Both the position numbers and the translations under genes were made by a program. The notes below the pieces were generated by a model. That model saw only the letters and a program-made list of their open reading frames with translations. It was not told the origin of the DNA and searched no databases. This document shows, piece by piece, positions 9,077-16,387 of a stretch of DNA of 64,000 nt. Position 1 is the stretch's first letter. Each line of letters starts with the position of its first letter. The stretch covers positions 186,001-250,000 of the forward strand of contig NZ_JAUTAR010000001.1 of NCBI RefSeq assembly GCF_030818695.1, given 5' to 3'. Source of the DNA: Chryseobacterium sp. SORGH_AS_0447 (lineage in GTDB: Bacteria; Bacteroidota; Bacteroidia; Flavobacteriales; Weeksellaceae).

Positions 9077-10237
9077 TTAAAGTGTTGTTTTATGTTCAAA
9101 ATCAAATCCCGAAGCCCTGCCGACAGCATCCGCTCCGAAACGGTTTTTAAGGTAATCCATGGTCTGGTATAAATTCATCTGTTCTTCAGTGTCTTCAAAG
9201 AGATTCATCTGATGGCTGCCATGAACCAGATCGGTAAATCGTAGGCCAATCAGTCGAATCCGCATCCTGCGGGTATACAGCCGGTTAAACAACTCCAGGG
9301 CTATTCTTGATAAGGTATGGTCTGCCGAAGTATAGGCTACCCGGCTCTGTTTGGTTTCAGTGTCGAAATTGGCATAGCGGATCTTCACAACAACCGTTGA
9401 AGTAAGCCATTTTTCCTGCCGCAGCTGATAGGCCAGCTTTTCCGACATCCTGGTGAGGATTCTTTTTAACTCCGGAATATCGATGGTATCCGTAGAAAAT
9501 GTTTTTTCTGTAGAAATAGACTTTCGCTCGGAATACGGGATTACTGGGTTTTCGTCGATGCCATTGGCTTTTTTCCACAGTTCTTTTCCATTGATCCCGA
9601 TCATCTGCTGGAGCACCAGAACAGGCATTTCAGACAAGGTTTGAATGGTACGGATACCTACCCGGGAGAGAAGCTGGAAAGTTTTATCGCCAACCATCGG
9701 AATTTTCCTGATGGAAAGAGGATTTAAAAAAGGACGGATTTCCGTTTGCGGGATTTCCATTTTTCCGGCAGGCTTGGCTTCTCCGGTTCCTATTTTGGAA
9801 ACAGTCTTGTTGGCAGACAAGGCAAAGCTTATGGGAAGCCCTGTTTCTTTTTTTACAGCAGATACGATTTCCTGGGTCCACTGGTAACAGCCGAAAAATT
9901 TGTCCATCCCGGAAAGATCCAGATAAAATTCATCGATGCTCGCCTTTTCCATGACTGGCACTTTTCCCTGGATAATATCCGTTACGGTGTGGGATAAATT
10001 GGAATACAGCTCATAATCCCCTTTGATGATCTTAGCCTCCGGACAAAGCCTCAGCGCCATCCGGATCGGCATAGCGGATCTTATCCCAAATTGCCGGGCT
10101 TCATAGGAACATGACGCAACCACTCCACGGTCGCCGCCTCCGATAATAAGGGGAATACCGTCAAGCTGAGAGTTATTGAGTCTCTCACAGGATACAAAAA
10201 ATGCATCCAAGTCCATATGTACAATCGCTCGATCCAC
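9077..10237 (-). CDS. dinB: DNA polymerase IV, Y family
   Basis: The 386-aa lesion-bypass polymerase has metal-binding Asp in MDLDAFFVSCE (Asp9) and SIDEFYLDLS (Asp102, Glu103). It also has the finger motif CSYEARQFGIRSAMP, the thumb HhH (RKIPMVGDKTFQLLSRVGI) and a little-finger domain. The start is a GTG at 10237: it gives the usual DinB opening (MDRAIVHMDLDAFF), whereas the nearby ATG is out of frame and the next in-frame Met is residue 8. A TAnnTTTG box ends 4 bases from the GTG, so the mRNA is nearly leaderless. It is the first gene of a dinB-dnaE2 operon, divergent from a LexA-like repressor, which is the probable controller. Confidence 0.93.
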   Translation of the reverse strand: MDRAIVHMDLDAFFVSCERLNNSQLDGIPLIIGGGDRGVVASCSYEARQFGIRSAMPIRMALRLCPEAKIIKGDYELYSNLSHTVTDIIQGKVPVMEKASIDEFYLDLSGMDKFFGCYQWTQEIVSAVKKETGLPISFALSANKTVSKIGTGEAKPAGKMEIPQTEIRPFLNPLSIRKIPMVGDKTFQLLSRVGIRTIQTLSEMPVLVLQQMIGINGKELWKKANGIDENPVIPYSERKSISTEKTFSTDTIDIPELKRILTRMSEKLAYQLRQEKWLTSTVVVKIRYANFDTETKQSRVAYTSADHTLSRIALELFNRLYTRRMRIRLIGLRFTDLVHGSHQMNLFEDTEEQMNLYQTMDYLKNRFGADAVGRASGFDFEHKTTL

Positions 10238-10241
10238 ATGA

Positions 10242-10249
10242 CAAAAATA
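10242..10249 (-). promoter_or_regulatory. -7 element of the dinB-dnaE2 operon
   Basis: On the minus strand TATTTTTG matches TAnnTTTG. A TTTG lies 14 bases further upstream. The start codon follows almost immediately. Confidence 0.6.
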
Positions 10250-10272
10250 GTTACGTTTTTAAACAAAATTTG

Positions 10273-10280
10273 TATTTTTG
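10273..10280 (+). promoter_or_regulatory. -7 element of the LexA-like repressor gene
   Basis: TATTTTTG matches TAnnTTTG and is followed directly by the palindrome at 10281-10299. The transcript should begin inside that palindrome. Confidence 0.55.
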
Positions 10281-10299
10281 TTGTTACAAATTATAACAA
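10281..10299. promoter_or_regulatory. candidate operator (19-bp imperfect palindrome) of the repressor
   Basis: TTGTTACAAATTATAACAA has perfect 6-bp outer arms (TTGTTA/TAACAA) and only two mismatched positions besides the centre. Its last base is the A of the repressor ATG, so a bound protein would cover the start site. The divergent dinB promoter lies about 32 bp away. Autoregulation is inferred from position. Confidence 0.55.
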
Positions 10300-11069
10300 T
10301 GTCAGTTTTTTCAGATAACATCAGGTTTTTGAGAGGTAAGAAAGAGATTACCCAGCAGGATTTGGCGGATACTTTAATTATCACCCGGTCGCGGTATGTT
10401 TCTTACGAAGACGGGCGATCGGAACCGCCGATTGAAGTATTGGTGAAGATTTCAAAGTTTTTTAATGTAAGCATTGATCTTCTCGTATCGGTGGATATCC
10501 GGAAATATCCACTGGAAGAAATATTAAGGCTTCCGGATAACAGGATTGTGCTTCCGGTAGTGGTGGATAAATTGGGGAACAACAGTATTGAAATCGTTCC
10601 GCAGAAAGCATCGATGGGCTATCTGTCCGGTTACAGCGATCCTGAATACATTGAAAGTTTACAGAGAATTTCCCTGCCTTTTCTGGTCAATGGAAAATAC
10701 AGGGCCTTTCCTGCCAAAGGAGATTCGATGCCGCCGTTTAAAGACGGTTCGTACATTATCGGAAAATACGTTGAGGATATTGAGGATTTAAAACCAAATA
10801 AAAGTTATGTCTTTGTCACACTGAATGACGGAATTTCCTATAAAAGGTTTAAAGCTAAAAAGAAAAAATCAATAACGGTAGCTGCCGATAATTCATTTTA
10901 CAAGCCTTATGATATTCCGCTAGGGGAAATTGTGGAGATCTGGCAGTATGCGTCAGGTATTTTCCCAGAAGATTTTGAGCCGGATAATTTTGAAAGTTAC
11001 CAGGTGAAAGATATGTTTCTGGAATTAAGAAAAGAAATCCGGGAATTGGACAGGAAAATTTCCCGGTAA
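10299..11069 (+). CDS. XRE-family repressor with S24/LexA-like peptidase domain
   Basis: The 256-aa protein has an N-terminal helix-turn-helix of the Cro/XRE type (about residues 5-60, NIRFLRGKKEITQQDLADTL). A linker and a C-terminal S24 peptidase fold follow, with catalytic Ser143 in GDSMPP and Lys182 in SYKRFK. Proteins of this build act as SOS-like repressors that self-cleave when RecA filaments form. The usual Ala-Gly cleavage pair is absent; KASMGYLSGY (about 103-112) lies where it should be. I start at the ATG at 10299, since an upstream TTG at 10278 would overlap the promoter and operator. It is divergent from dinB-dnaE2, its probable target. Confidence 0.88.
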   Translation: MSVFSDNIRFLRGKKEITQQDLADTLIITRSRYVSYEDGRSEPPIEVLVKISKFFNVSIDLLVSVDIRKYPLEEILRLPDNRIVLPVVVDKLGNNSIEIVPQKASMGYLSGYSDPEYIESLQRISLPFLVNGKYRAFPAKGDSMPPFKDGSYIIGKYVEDIEDLKPNKSYVFVTLNDGISYKRFKAKKKKSITVAADNSFYKPYDIPLGEIVEIWQYASGIFPEDFEPDNFESYQVKDMFLELRKEIRELDRKISR

Positions 11070-11174
11070 CAAACCCTGTTCAACCATTTTATTCGGAACC
11101 GATCTGCAATTTTATATTTCTCATTTTTAGTTTCTTAGTATTACATTTGATTGAATTATTAATAATAAATAATT

Positions 11175-11211
11175 ACACGTCAAGTTTTGTCGCACCCGGC
11201 ATTTACTTTTG
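11175..11211 (+). promoter_or_regulatory. module promoter P1 with 19-bp palindromic element
   Basis: ACACGTCAAGTTTTGTCGC (11175-11193) contains CGTCAAGTTTTGTCG, a near-palindrome. The -7 box TACTTTTG is at 11204-11211, with 14 bases between the TTTTG of the palindrome and the box. The same arrangement recurs at three more places in the next 5 kb. It drives the M15 peptidase gene. Confidence 0.75.
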
Positions 11212-11239
11212 CATTCCAGAACACTAACACATTGAGAAT

Positions 11240-11740
11240 ATGGACAAAGTAACTTTACAACGAATTGAAAAGCTTCATCCCTCGGTAAGAGAGGAAGTAA
11301 AGCAGATTATTAAGGAATGCGATGAAGCCTTAACCGGAAGGGCAAAGGTGAGAATTACCCAGGGTTTAAGAAGTTTTGAAGAACAGGAAAAACTTTATGC
11401 GATCGGAAGAATTACCACAGGAAAAAAAGTAACCAACGCCAAAGCCGGTCAAAGCATTCACAATTACGGATTAGCGGTTGATATCTGCCTGATAATCGAC
11501 GGGAAAACTGCCAGCTGGGATACAGCAAAGGATTGGGACAATGATAAAGTAGCCGATTGGTACGAATGCGTGAAAATTTTCGCCAGACATGGCTGGGACT
11601 GGGGTGGAAACTGGAAAACCTTTAAAGACCTTCCGCATTTTGAAAAGAAAAGTGTGATGACGGCAAAAGGTCCGGTGAAAGCAAGCTGGCGCACCTTATT
11701 AAAAATGAAAATGGATAAAGACGGGTATGTGATTCTATAA
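11240..11740 (+). CDS. endolysin-like M15 peptidase (L-Ala-D-Glu / D-Ala-D-Ala type)
   Basis: The 166-aa zinc peptidase cleaves peptidoglycan stem peptides. The M15 metal ligands are visible: His74 and Asp81 in SIHNYGLAVDICL, and His133 in LPHFEK. The substrate-side Arg is in RITQGLRSFEEQ. It has no signal peptide, which fits phage endolysins that need help to cross the membrane and differs from housekeeping VanY-like carboxypeptidases. The domain fills the whole protein. It is driven by promoter P1 and followed by its own terminator, so it is a single-gene unit in the WYL-associated module. Confidence 0.88.
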   Translation: MDKVTLQRIEKLHPSVREEVKQIIKECDEALTGRAKVRITQGLRSFEEQEKLYAIGRITTGKKVTNAKAGQSIHNYGLAVDICLIIDGKTASWDTAKDWDNDKVADWYECVKIFARHGWDWGGNWKTFKDLPHFEKKSVMTAKGPVKASWRTLLKMKMDKDGYVIL

Positions 11741-11827
11741 TTTTAGTATTACCATCCGGAGAAAGACAAAACTGAAAATCACAACCTTTATAATTAAAAT
11801 TAAAAGTTAGTTTAATATTTCTAATCA

Positions 11828-11858
11828 GCTTTAAAATGAGGTATACACCTTTTAAAGC
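11828..11858. other. inverted repeat downstream of the M15 gene
   Basis: GCTTTAAAA (11828-11836) pairs with TTTTAAAGC (11850-11858) around a 13-base loop that itself holds the near-palindrome GGTATACACC. No T tract follows. It lies in the 335-base gap between the M15 and patatin genes; the gap holds no gene. Confidence 0.45.
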
Positions 11859-11882
11859 GCGATATTCAATATAAAGAATATT

Positions 11883-11914
11883 AAAATAAATTCTCTGTTT
11901 AGAGAATTTATTTT
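11883..11914 (+). terminator. intrinsic terminator of the M15 gene
   Basis: AAAATAAATTCTCT pairs with AGAGAATTTATTTT around a GTTT loop, and the 3' arm runs into a T tract. It stands directly before promoter P2 and so isolates the patatin gene. Confidence 0.8.
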
Positions 11915-11917
11915 TTA

Positions 11918-11954
11918 ATACGACGAGTTTTGTCGCTTCTCCATTCTACCTTTG
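11918..11954 (+). promoter_or_regulatory. module promoter P2 with 19-bp palindromic element
   Basis: ATACGACGAGTTTTGTCGC (11918-11936) includes CGACGAGTTTTGTCG, with CGAC/GTCG arms. The -7 box TACCTTTG is at 11947-11954, again 14 bases after TTTTG. It drives the patatin gene through a leader of about 115 bases. Confidence 0.75.
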
Positions 11955-11993
11955 CTTCAGAAGAAACACCAAAAACAACTTCATACCACGAGA

Positions 11994-12030
11994 TAAAACC
12001 AATAGTTATTGCCTGACACTATTGGTTTTA
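11994..12030 (+). other. strong hairpin in the patatin mRNA leader (possible attenuator)
   Basis: TAAAACCAATAGT pairs perfectly with ACTATTGGTTTTA, a 13-bp stem with an 11-base loop. It lies between promoter P2 and the patatin ATG. The 3' arm ends in TTTT, so it resembles a terminator and could limit read-through into the phospholipase gene. Confidence 0.6.
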
Positions 12031-12075
12031 CTTGTCTAAAGTTGTAAGTGATTTCTCATAAAAGCGAAAAATCTT

Positions 12076-13113
12076 ATGAAAAAGACAACCATTCTTTCTT
12101 TGGACGGGGGCGGAATCAGGGGAATTATCACCTGCATCATTCTGCGTTACATAGAAGAGCAGCTTCAGTTATACGATAAGCCGGGCGCAAGACTCGGCGA
12201 CTATTTCGACTTTGTTGCGGGAAGCAGCACAGGCGGACTGATTGCGTCTATTATTTTATGCCCCGATGAACACCGTAAAGCAAAATATTCAATCCAAAAA
12301 GGATTGGAATTGTATGCTGAAAAAGGTGGCGACATATTCCAGGTTTCCTTTTGGGAACGCCTGGTAAATCCTTTCGGATTATTAAACGAAAAAATTTCCC
12401 AGGAAGCACTGGAAAAAAACCTGAATGACTTTTTTGGAAATTTAGAATTAAAAGAACTGATAAAACCCTGCTTAATTACAAGCTATGATATAGAAAACAG
12501 AAGAGCCAAGTTATTCAATTCCTGGAAAGCCAGTCTGAGCACGGATAATTTTTATGTAAAAGACGTCTGTAGGGCAACTTCTGCAGCACCGACGTATTTC
12601 AGTCCGGTACAGATCAAATCCATGTACGGACAGATCTTCAGCCTGATCGACGGCGGAATGTTTGCCAATAATCCGGCACTCTGCGCATATGCGGAAGCAA
12701 GGAAAATTCCTTTTGCGGAAGTATTGAAAAATCACCAGAAAGCAAATAAGCCAACTGTTAACGACATGCTGATCATCTCTATAGGAACCGGGATCGAAGC
12801 CAGACCGTATTCGTTTAGAAAAATGCAGAAATCCGGTAAACTTGGCTGGGTAAATCCTATTATTGACATCCTGATGTCTGCCAATGCTGAAACCGTGGAT
12901 TACCAGCTTTGCCAGATGTTTCAGACTTTGGGATTAAGAAACCAGAAGAATTATTACCGGCTAAATCCATCCTTGAAAAACGCTTCTCCCGCAATGGATA
13001 ATGTAAGAAGATCCAATATTGAATGCCTAATCCAGGCTGGATTATGTTATATTGATGATAACAGAGAAACTTTAAACCAAATTGTACAAAAGTTAATTAA
13101 GAATAAAATATAA
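12076..13113 (+). CDS. patatin-like phospholipase
   Basis: The 345-aa lipid acyl hydrolase has a Ser-Asp dyad. Its oxyanion-hole motif is GGGIRG (11-16), the nucleophile elbow is GSSTG with Ser51, and the catalytic Asp192 is in DGGMFANNP. The layout and length resemble bacterial patatins such as CapV, the phospholipase effector of CBASS phage defence, but no nucleotide cyclase or sensor gene is nearby. There is no signal peptide, so it would act on the inner face of the cytoplasmic membrane. It is transcribed from P2 under the same palindromic element as its module neighbours. An alternative role as a lysis or toxin component of a phage-derived particle is equally open. Confidence 0.88.
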   Translation: MKKTTILSLDGGGIRGIITCIILRYIEEQLQLYDKPGARLGDYFDFVAGSSTGGLIASIILCPDEHRKAKYSIQKGLELYAEKGGDIFQVSFWERLVNPFGLLNEKISQEALEKNLNDFFGNLELKELIKPCLITSYDIENRRAKLFNSWKASLSTDNFYVKDVCRATSAAPTYFSPVQIKSMYGQIFSLIDGGMFANNPALCAYAEARKIPFAEVLKNHQKANKPTVNDMLIISIGTGIEARPYSFRKMQKSGKLGWVNPIIDILMSANAETVDYQLCQMFQTLGLRNQKNYYRLNPSLKNASPAMDNVRRSNIECLIQAGLCYIDDNRETLNQIVQKLIKNKI

Positions 13114-13419
13114 GCTATTTTAATTATAATGTATTAATATAAGCTTTTTCGATTATATTATTATTCTTATTTAATATGTTGTAATAACAAATGAAAGCAA
13201 CTTAACGGCTTTTCTTATAAACATTCATTTTTCATTTTAGCTTATTTATGTTTTTTATTTGATTAATTCAATCATCTTGCTATTACAAAAGACGGGTACC
13301 GGTATATACTATTGAAAATATCTTAATCCGGAATTATAACTTGTATCTACCGGCTCTGTTTTTATCACCATCAGAAATAAATAAAAAGAAATTTTAAATT
13401 TTTTTGAAATTAAAAAATA
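13114..13419. other. intergenic region after the patatin gene, no gene seen
   Basis: About 300 very AT-rich bases. No believable open frame, no clear terminator and no repeat was found before promoter P3. Confidence 0.4.
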
Positions 13420-13456
13420 ACACGTCAAGTTTTGACGTTGGCAGCCTCTACCTTTG
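13420..13456 (+). promoter_or_regulatory. module promoter P3 with 19-bp palindromic element
   Basis: ACACGTCAAGTTTTGACGT (13420-13438) contains CGTCAAGTTTTGACG, whose arms CGTCAA/TTGACG are perfect; it is the best palindrome of the four. The -7 box TACCTTTG is at 13449-13456, 14 bases after TTTTG. It drives the 50-aa protein and probably the tail-fibre-like gene. Confidence 0.78.
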
Positions 13457-13553
13457 AAATGTAAAACAAAAGCAAATAAAAATTAAAACCTAATAACTTT
13501 TGAATTCACTATTAATTCATCCAGATTTTAACACCAAAAACTGCAAAAAGAAT

Positions 13554-13706
13554 ATGGAAACCAGAAATTGTACTTCGGAAACAGCTTTTAAAGAACTCTA
13601 TACCATTGAATGGAGCGACATCGAAAATACTGAGGCAGATTATGACAACTACCTTAATAACCTTAAGAATGTATTCCGGCAAGGTACAAGAATAATCTAT
13701 TCCTAA
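13554..13706 (+). CDS. small acidic protein of the WYL-associated module, unknown function
   Basis: This 50-aa protein starts at the ATG at 13554, preceded by an A/G-rich AAAAAGAAT. An in-frame TTG at 13500 would add 18 residues but is a poor start. The sequence is acidic, rich in Asn, Tyr and Trp, with no signal peptide or membrane segment. I recognise no family. It is the first gene after promoter P3 and lies ahead of a large stem-loop and the tail-fibre-like gene. A leader peptide, antitoxin or chaperone role would fit its place, but none is shown. Confidence 0.5.
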   Translation: METRNCTSETAFKELYTIEWSDIENTEADYDNYLNNLKNVFRQGTRIIYS

Positions 13707-13716
13707 ATAAAACTCA

Positions 13717-13812
13717 CAGTTCCGCAGCTGTTCAGCATTCTATTATTCTCCATCCTTTAATGTCTCATTTCTTTGAATTCACCATTCACAACATGCTGGA
13801 CAGCTGGAACTG
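13717..13812 (+). other. large imperfect stem-loop upstream of the tail-fibre-like gene
   Basis: CAGTTCCGCAGCTGTTCAGC (13717-13736) pairs with GCTGGACAGCTGGAACTG (13795-13812) with a 2-base bulge and one T-G wobble. The 58-base loop contains the start of a doubtful 23-codon frame. The structure ends 55 bases before the start of the 730-aa gene and could affect its translation or mRNA stability. Confidence 0.6.
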
Positions 13813-13867
13813 TTTTAAAAAGTTCAACTAAAAAATTTGAAAACATAATCTCATAAAACCAAATTAC

Positions 13868-16060
13868 ATGTTAGACAAACAAAAATTAAGACTTCGTTTT
13901 GAAAATGATGATACTCCCAGCCAGGAAGATTTTTGGGAATGGCAGGACTCTTATTGGCATAAAGAAGAGAAGATTCCCACCACAGCAATAGACTATGATC
14001 TTACAAAAAAAGCAGATGCAGATGCTTCCAACTTAACTCCACAAAATGTAAAGCTTTGGCAAGATAAAATAGAGACTCAGACCTCTATCCAAAATCCCCA
14101 ACTGAACGGAAATGTGTTAACGGTATTTTATACAGGTGAAAATGGTGTTCAGCAAAGTAAATCCATAGATTTAGGAGGCTTGGTTACCAATGATATTCAT
14201 ATTGAAAATGCAGCATATGATGCTGCCCAGAACATTCTTACAATTACCCAAAACAACGGAACGTCTTTCCAGATTAATCTTTCAGAGTTTAGCATTATCC
14301 CAACCACCAATCCTGACGGAAGTGTTACGTTAACTCAAGAAAGCCAGGAAAAACTCGTTTTGAAAAAAGTGGCCGTTACTGGCAGTTATAATGACTTAAC
14401 AGACAAACCAACTTTTACAGGCAATGATAATTTACAAAACGTTATCGACCGAGGCAATGGAACGACCAAACCTATTATTTTTCAGCCAAATCAAGGTCGG
14501 GCAGGAGAAGTGGGCTTCAGTCCTACAACCTACTCTTTATGGTTTGGAAATATGAATAAAGATCATACAGGAGTATACGGGATTGGAATCGGATATGGTA
14601 CGCTACAGAATTTAACTACAGGAGCAAGCAATGTCGCTATGGGAGGCTTTGCCGGCAATGGTTTAACAACAGGACAATGGAATACCCTTACTGGTGTAAA
14701 CAGTGGGCTTTCTTTGACAACGGGAAGCTACAATGTAATGCTTGGGAATGAAGCTGGAAAGAATACAACAACAGCTAATGGATGCACATATGTCGGGGAT
14801 GAAGCAGGTGTTAAAAATATTGATGGCAAGAACAATACTGCTGTAGGATTAGGAGCCGGATATTGGCTTACCCATGGTACCCAAAATACATTTATTGGTG
14901 CTTTTGCCGGAAACAACCATGGAAAAACTACCGGATCGGGAGCTTGGGGTTATAATACTTTTATTGGATATAATGCAGCTTCTACTACTCATGCTATGGG
15001 AACGTGGGGAGACAATAATGTTGTTATCGGTTGTAATGCCCCATTAGGAGGTTCGGTCTCCAACCGGCTGGTTATTGAATCCAATATAGCAGCAAGACGT
15101 CATGACTTTGTAACGCCTCTGATCGGTGGCGACTTTGCTGCCAGAACACTGGATTTTGACGCCGTTGTTTCTGCAAAAAGAACTCCGTTAGCTGACAGCA
15201 GTTATACAAAAGTAGCCGTTCTTAATGCAGGAAATATCTTTGGATATAAAAATTTATCCGATTTTACAGGATTTATTCCGATTGCAGGGACGACTTCGGA
15301 CGCACCCCTCACGGGAAATATCCGGTTCTCAAATGAAGATCCAACAGAAAAAATAATATACAGAACTAATGAAATTAACAATGTAAAAAATGCAGTAGGG
15401 TTATTTCCCGATTCCGTCATGATGTTTTCAGGAAACCCCGAGGGAACACAGACCTGCAGTCTAGATGTAAGTAAAAACAATGGCATTCTTGCCCGAGCTT
15501 ATGGCGCTCGTATTATATTAGATACCGCTGGAATTGCTTTGAAGCAAACAGACGGTACAAATACCAAAGGATTTGTTGTGAGCTCAAACGAGGATGAACC
15601 TGTATTTATTGAACATCAGACAACAAAACCAAGAGGTTTAAGTTCTAAGACTTATTTTGGAGATAATGCCCAAAAAACCGATTATATTCAGAAACAGTAT
15701 GTGGACATGCAACACTCCTATACTGAAAAAGAAGTAAAAACAGAAGGATTATGGATCAATAATAAGCCTTTATACAAAAAAACGCTATTCCTAAACGAAA
15801 TCCCGAGAAACGGGGAAATTATGCTGGACAAGATTTTTGAAGATCTGGAAATAATTGTTTCCAATCAGATGTTCACAGAATCTTCTGTGTTAAATGCGAG
15901 CTTTTCAGGAAATCAATGGATGTCAAAACTATTTATTACACTGGAAAAAAATCTTGTGAAATTTGAAATGGCTAATGCACCGGATTATGACTATTCCCAA
16001 ATCGATTCTTTTATACTGACTCTGGAGTATACTAAGAAGAATGACAGCCCTATACAATAG
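13868..16060 (+). CDS. phage-tail-fibre-like repetitive protein
   Basis: The 730-aa protein has an N-terminus with the pattern seen in Bacteroidota phage tail fibres (TPSQEDFWEWQDSYWHKEEKIP). The phage-fibre phrase GSYNDLTDKPTF comes near residue 178. About residues 235-350 form a Gly/Asn-rich head with repeats of the shape TG-x-N-x-x-x-G-x-x-A/SG (SNVAMGGFAG, SYNVMLGNEAG, NNTAVGLGAG, NTFIGAFAG), which suggests a trimeric beta-helix. The C-terminal 150 residues are more ordinary and may bind a receptor. There is no signal peptide. No baseplate, tube or capsid genes are in the window, so it is either a remnant or serves a particle encoded elsewhere. It is read from P3 after the stem-loop. Confidence 0.75.
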   Translation: MLDKQKLRLRFENDDTPSQEDFWEWQDSYWHKEEKIPTTAIDYDLTKKADADASNLTPQNVKLWQDKIETQTSIQNPQLNGNVLTVFYTGENGVQQSKSIDLGGLVTNDIHIENAAYDAAQNILTITQNNGTSFQINLSEFSIIPTTNPDGSVTLTQESQEKLVLKKVAVTGSYNDLTDKPTFTGNDNLQNVIDRGNGTTKPIIFQPNQGRAGEVGFSPTTYSLWFGNMNKDHTGVYGIGIGYGTLQNLTTGASNVAMGGFAGNGLTTGQWNTLTGVNSGLSLTTGSYNVMLGNEAGKNTTTANGCTYVGDEAGVKNIDGKNNTAVGLGAGYWLTHGTQNTFIGAFAGNNHGKTTGSGAWGYNTFIGYNAASTTHAMGTWGDNNVVIGCNAPLGGSVSNRLVIESNIAARRHDFVTPLIGGDFAARTLDFDAVVSAKRTPLADSSYTKVAVLNAGNIFGYKNLSDFTGFIPIAGTTSDAPLTGNIRFSNEDPTEKIIYRTNEINNVKNAVGLFPDSVMMFSGNPEGTQTCSLDVSKNNGILARAYGARIILDTAGIALKQTDGTNTKGFVVSSNEDEPVFIEHQTTKPRGLSSKTYFGDNAQKTDYIQKQYVDMQHSYTEKEVKTEGLWINNKPLYKKTLFLNEIPRNGEIMLDKIFEDLEIIVSNQMFTESSVLNASFSGNQWMSKLFITLEKNLVKFEMANAPDYDYSQIDSFILTLEYTKKNDSPIQ

Positions 16061-16119
16061 CCTTCTATTAAATAATAAATACTTTTAAATAAGACTAATA
16101 TAACAATAGGATTTATAAT

Positions 16120-16156
16120 AAACTCCGTAAGCGATACTATTTACGGAGTTTTTATA
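16120..16156 (+). terminator. intrinsic terminator of the tail-fibre-like gene
   Basis: AAACTCCGTAA pairs with TTACGGAGTTT around a 10-base loop, followed by TTATATT. Confidence 0.8.
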
Positions 16157-16271
16157 TTCTCTGATAATTAATAATAAGTTATGTGAAGTGACTTTTGCCG
16201 GCTGTAGATTCGTATTCATCAAAGCACTTAAACATTTCTGGTCTTTGTTAAATTTTTAAACAAAAATCCAA

Positions 16272-16308
16272 ACACGACACATTTTGTCGCATCAACCCCA
16301 TATATTTG
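16272..16308 (+). promoter_or_regulatory. module promoter P4 with 19-bp palindromic element
   Basis: ACACGACACATTTTGTCGC (16272-16290) contains CGACA CATTT TGTCG with perfect 5-bp arms. The -7 box TATATTTG is at 16301-16308, exactly 14 bases after TTTTG as in P1-P3. It drives the WYL regulator gene, so that regulator is probably under its own element. Confidence 0.75.
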
Positions 16309-16387
16309 TGGTATAAACTTTTAGCAATGAAATGCCGGTATGCGTCCTTCTAAGCATGCAACAAACGGCGATATTAAATATTTTAGA

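Noticed and set aside
8629..9150. Long open frames antisense to dnaE2 and to the M1 peptidase (20964-21461)
   Set aside because: Both lie fully opposite well-identified genes and show no motif.
12076..13113. CBASS phage-defence system around the patatin gene
   Set aside because: No CD-NTase cyclase, Cap2/Cap3 or other nucleotide-signalling gene is in the window; only the effector type is similar.
13760..13831. 23-codon open frame in the loop and arm of the large stem-loop
   Set aside because: Too short and overlapping the RNA structure; no ribosome-binding signal. Kept only as a remark.
11240..16060. Complete prophage
   Set aside because: No integrase, att-like direct repeats, terminase, portal, capsid or tail genes were found between 10 and 18 kb.
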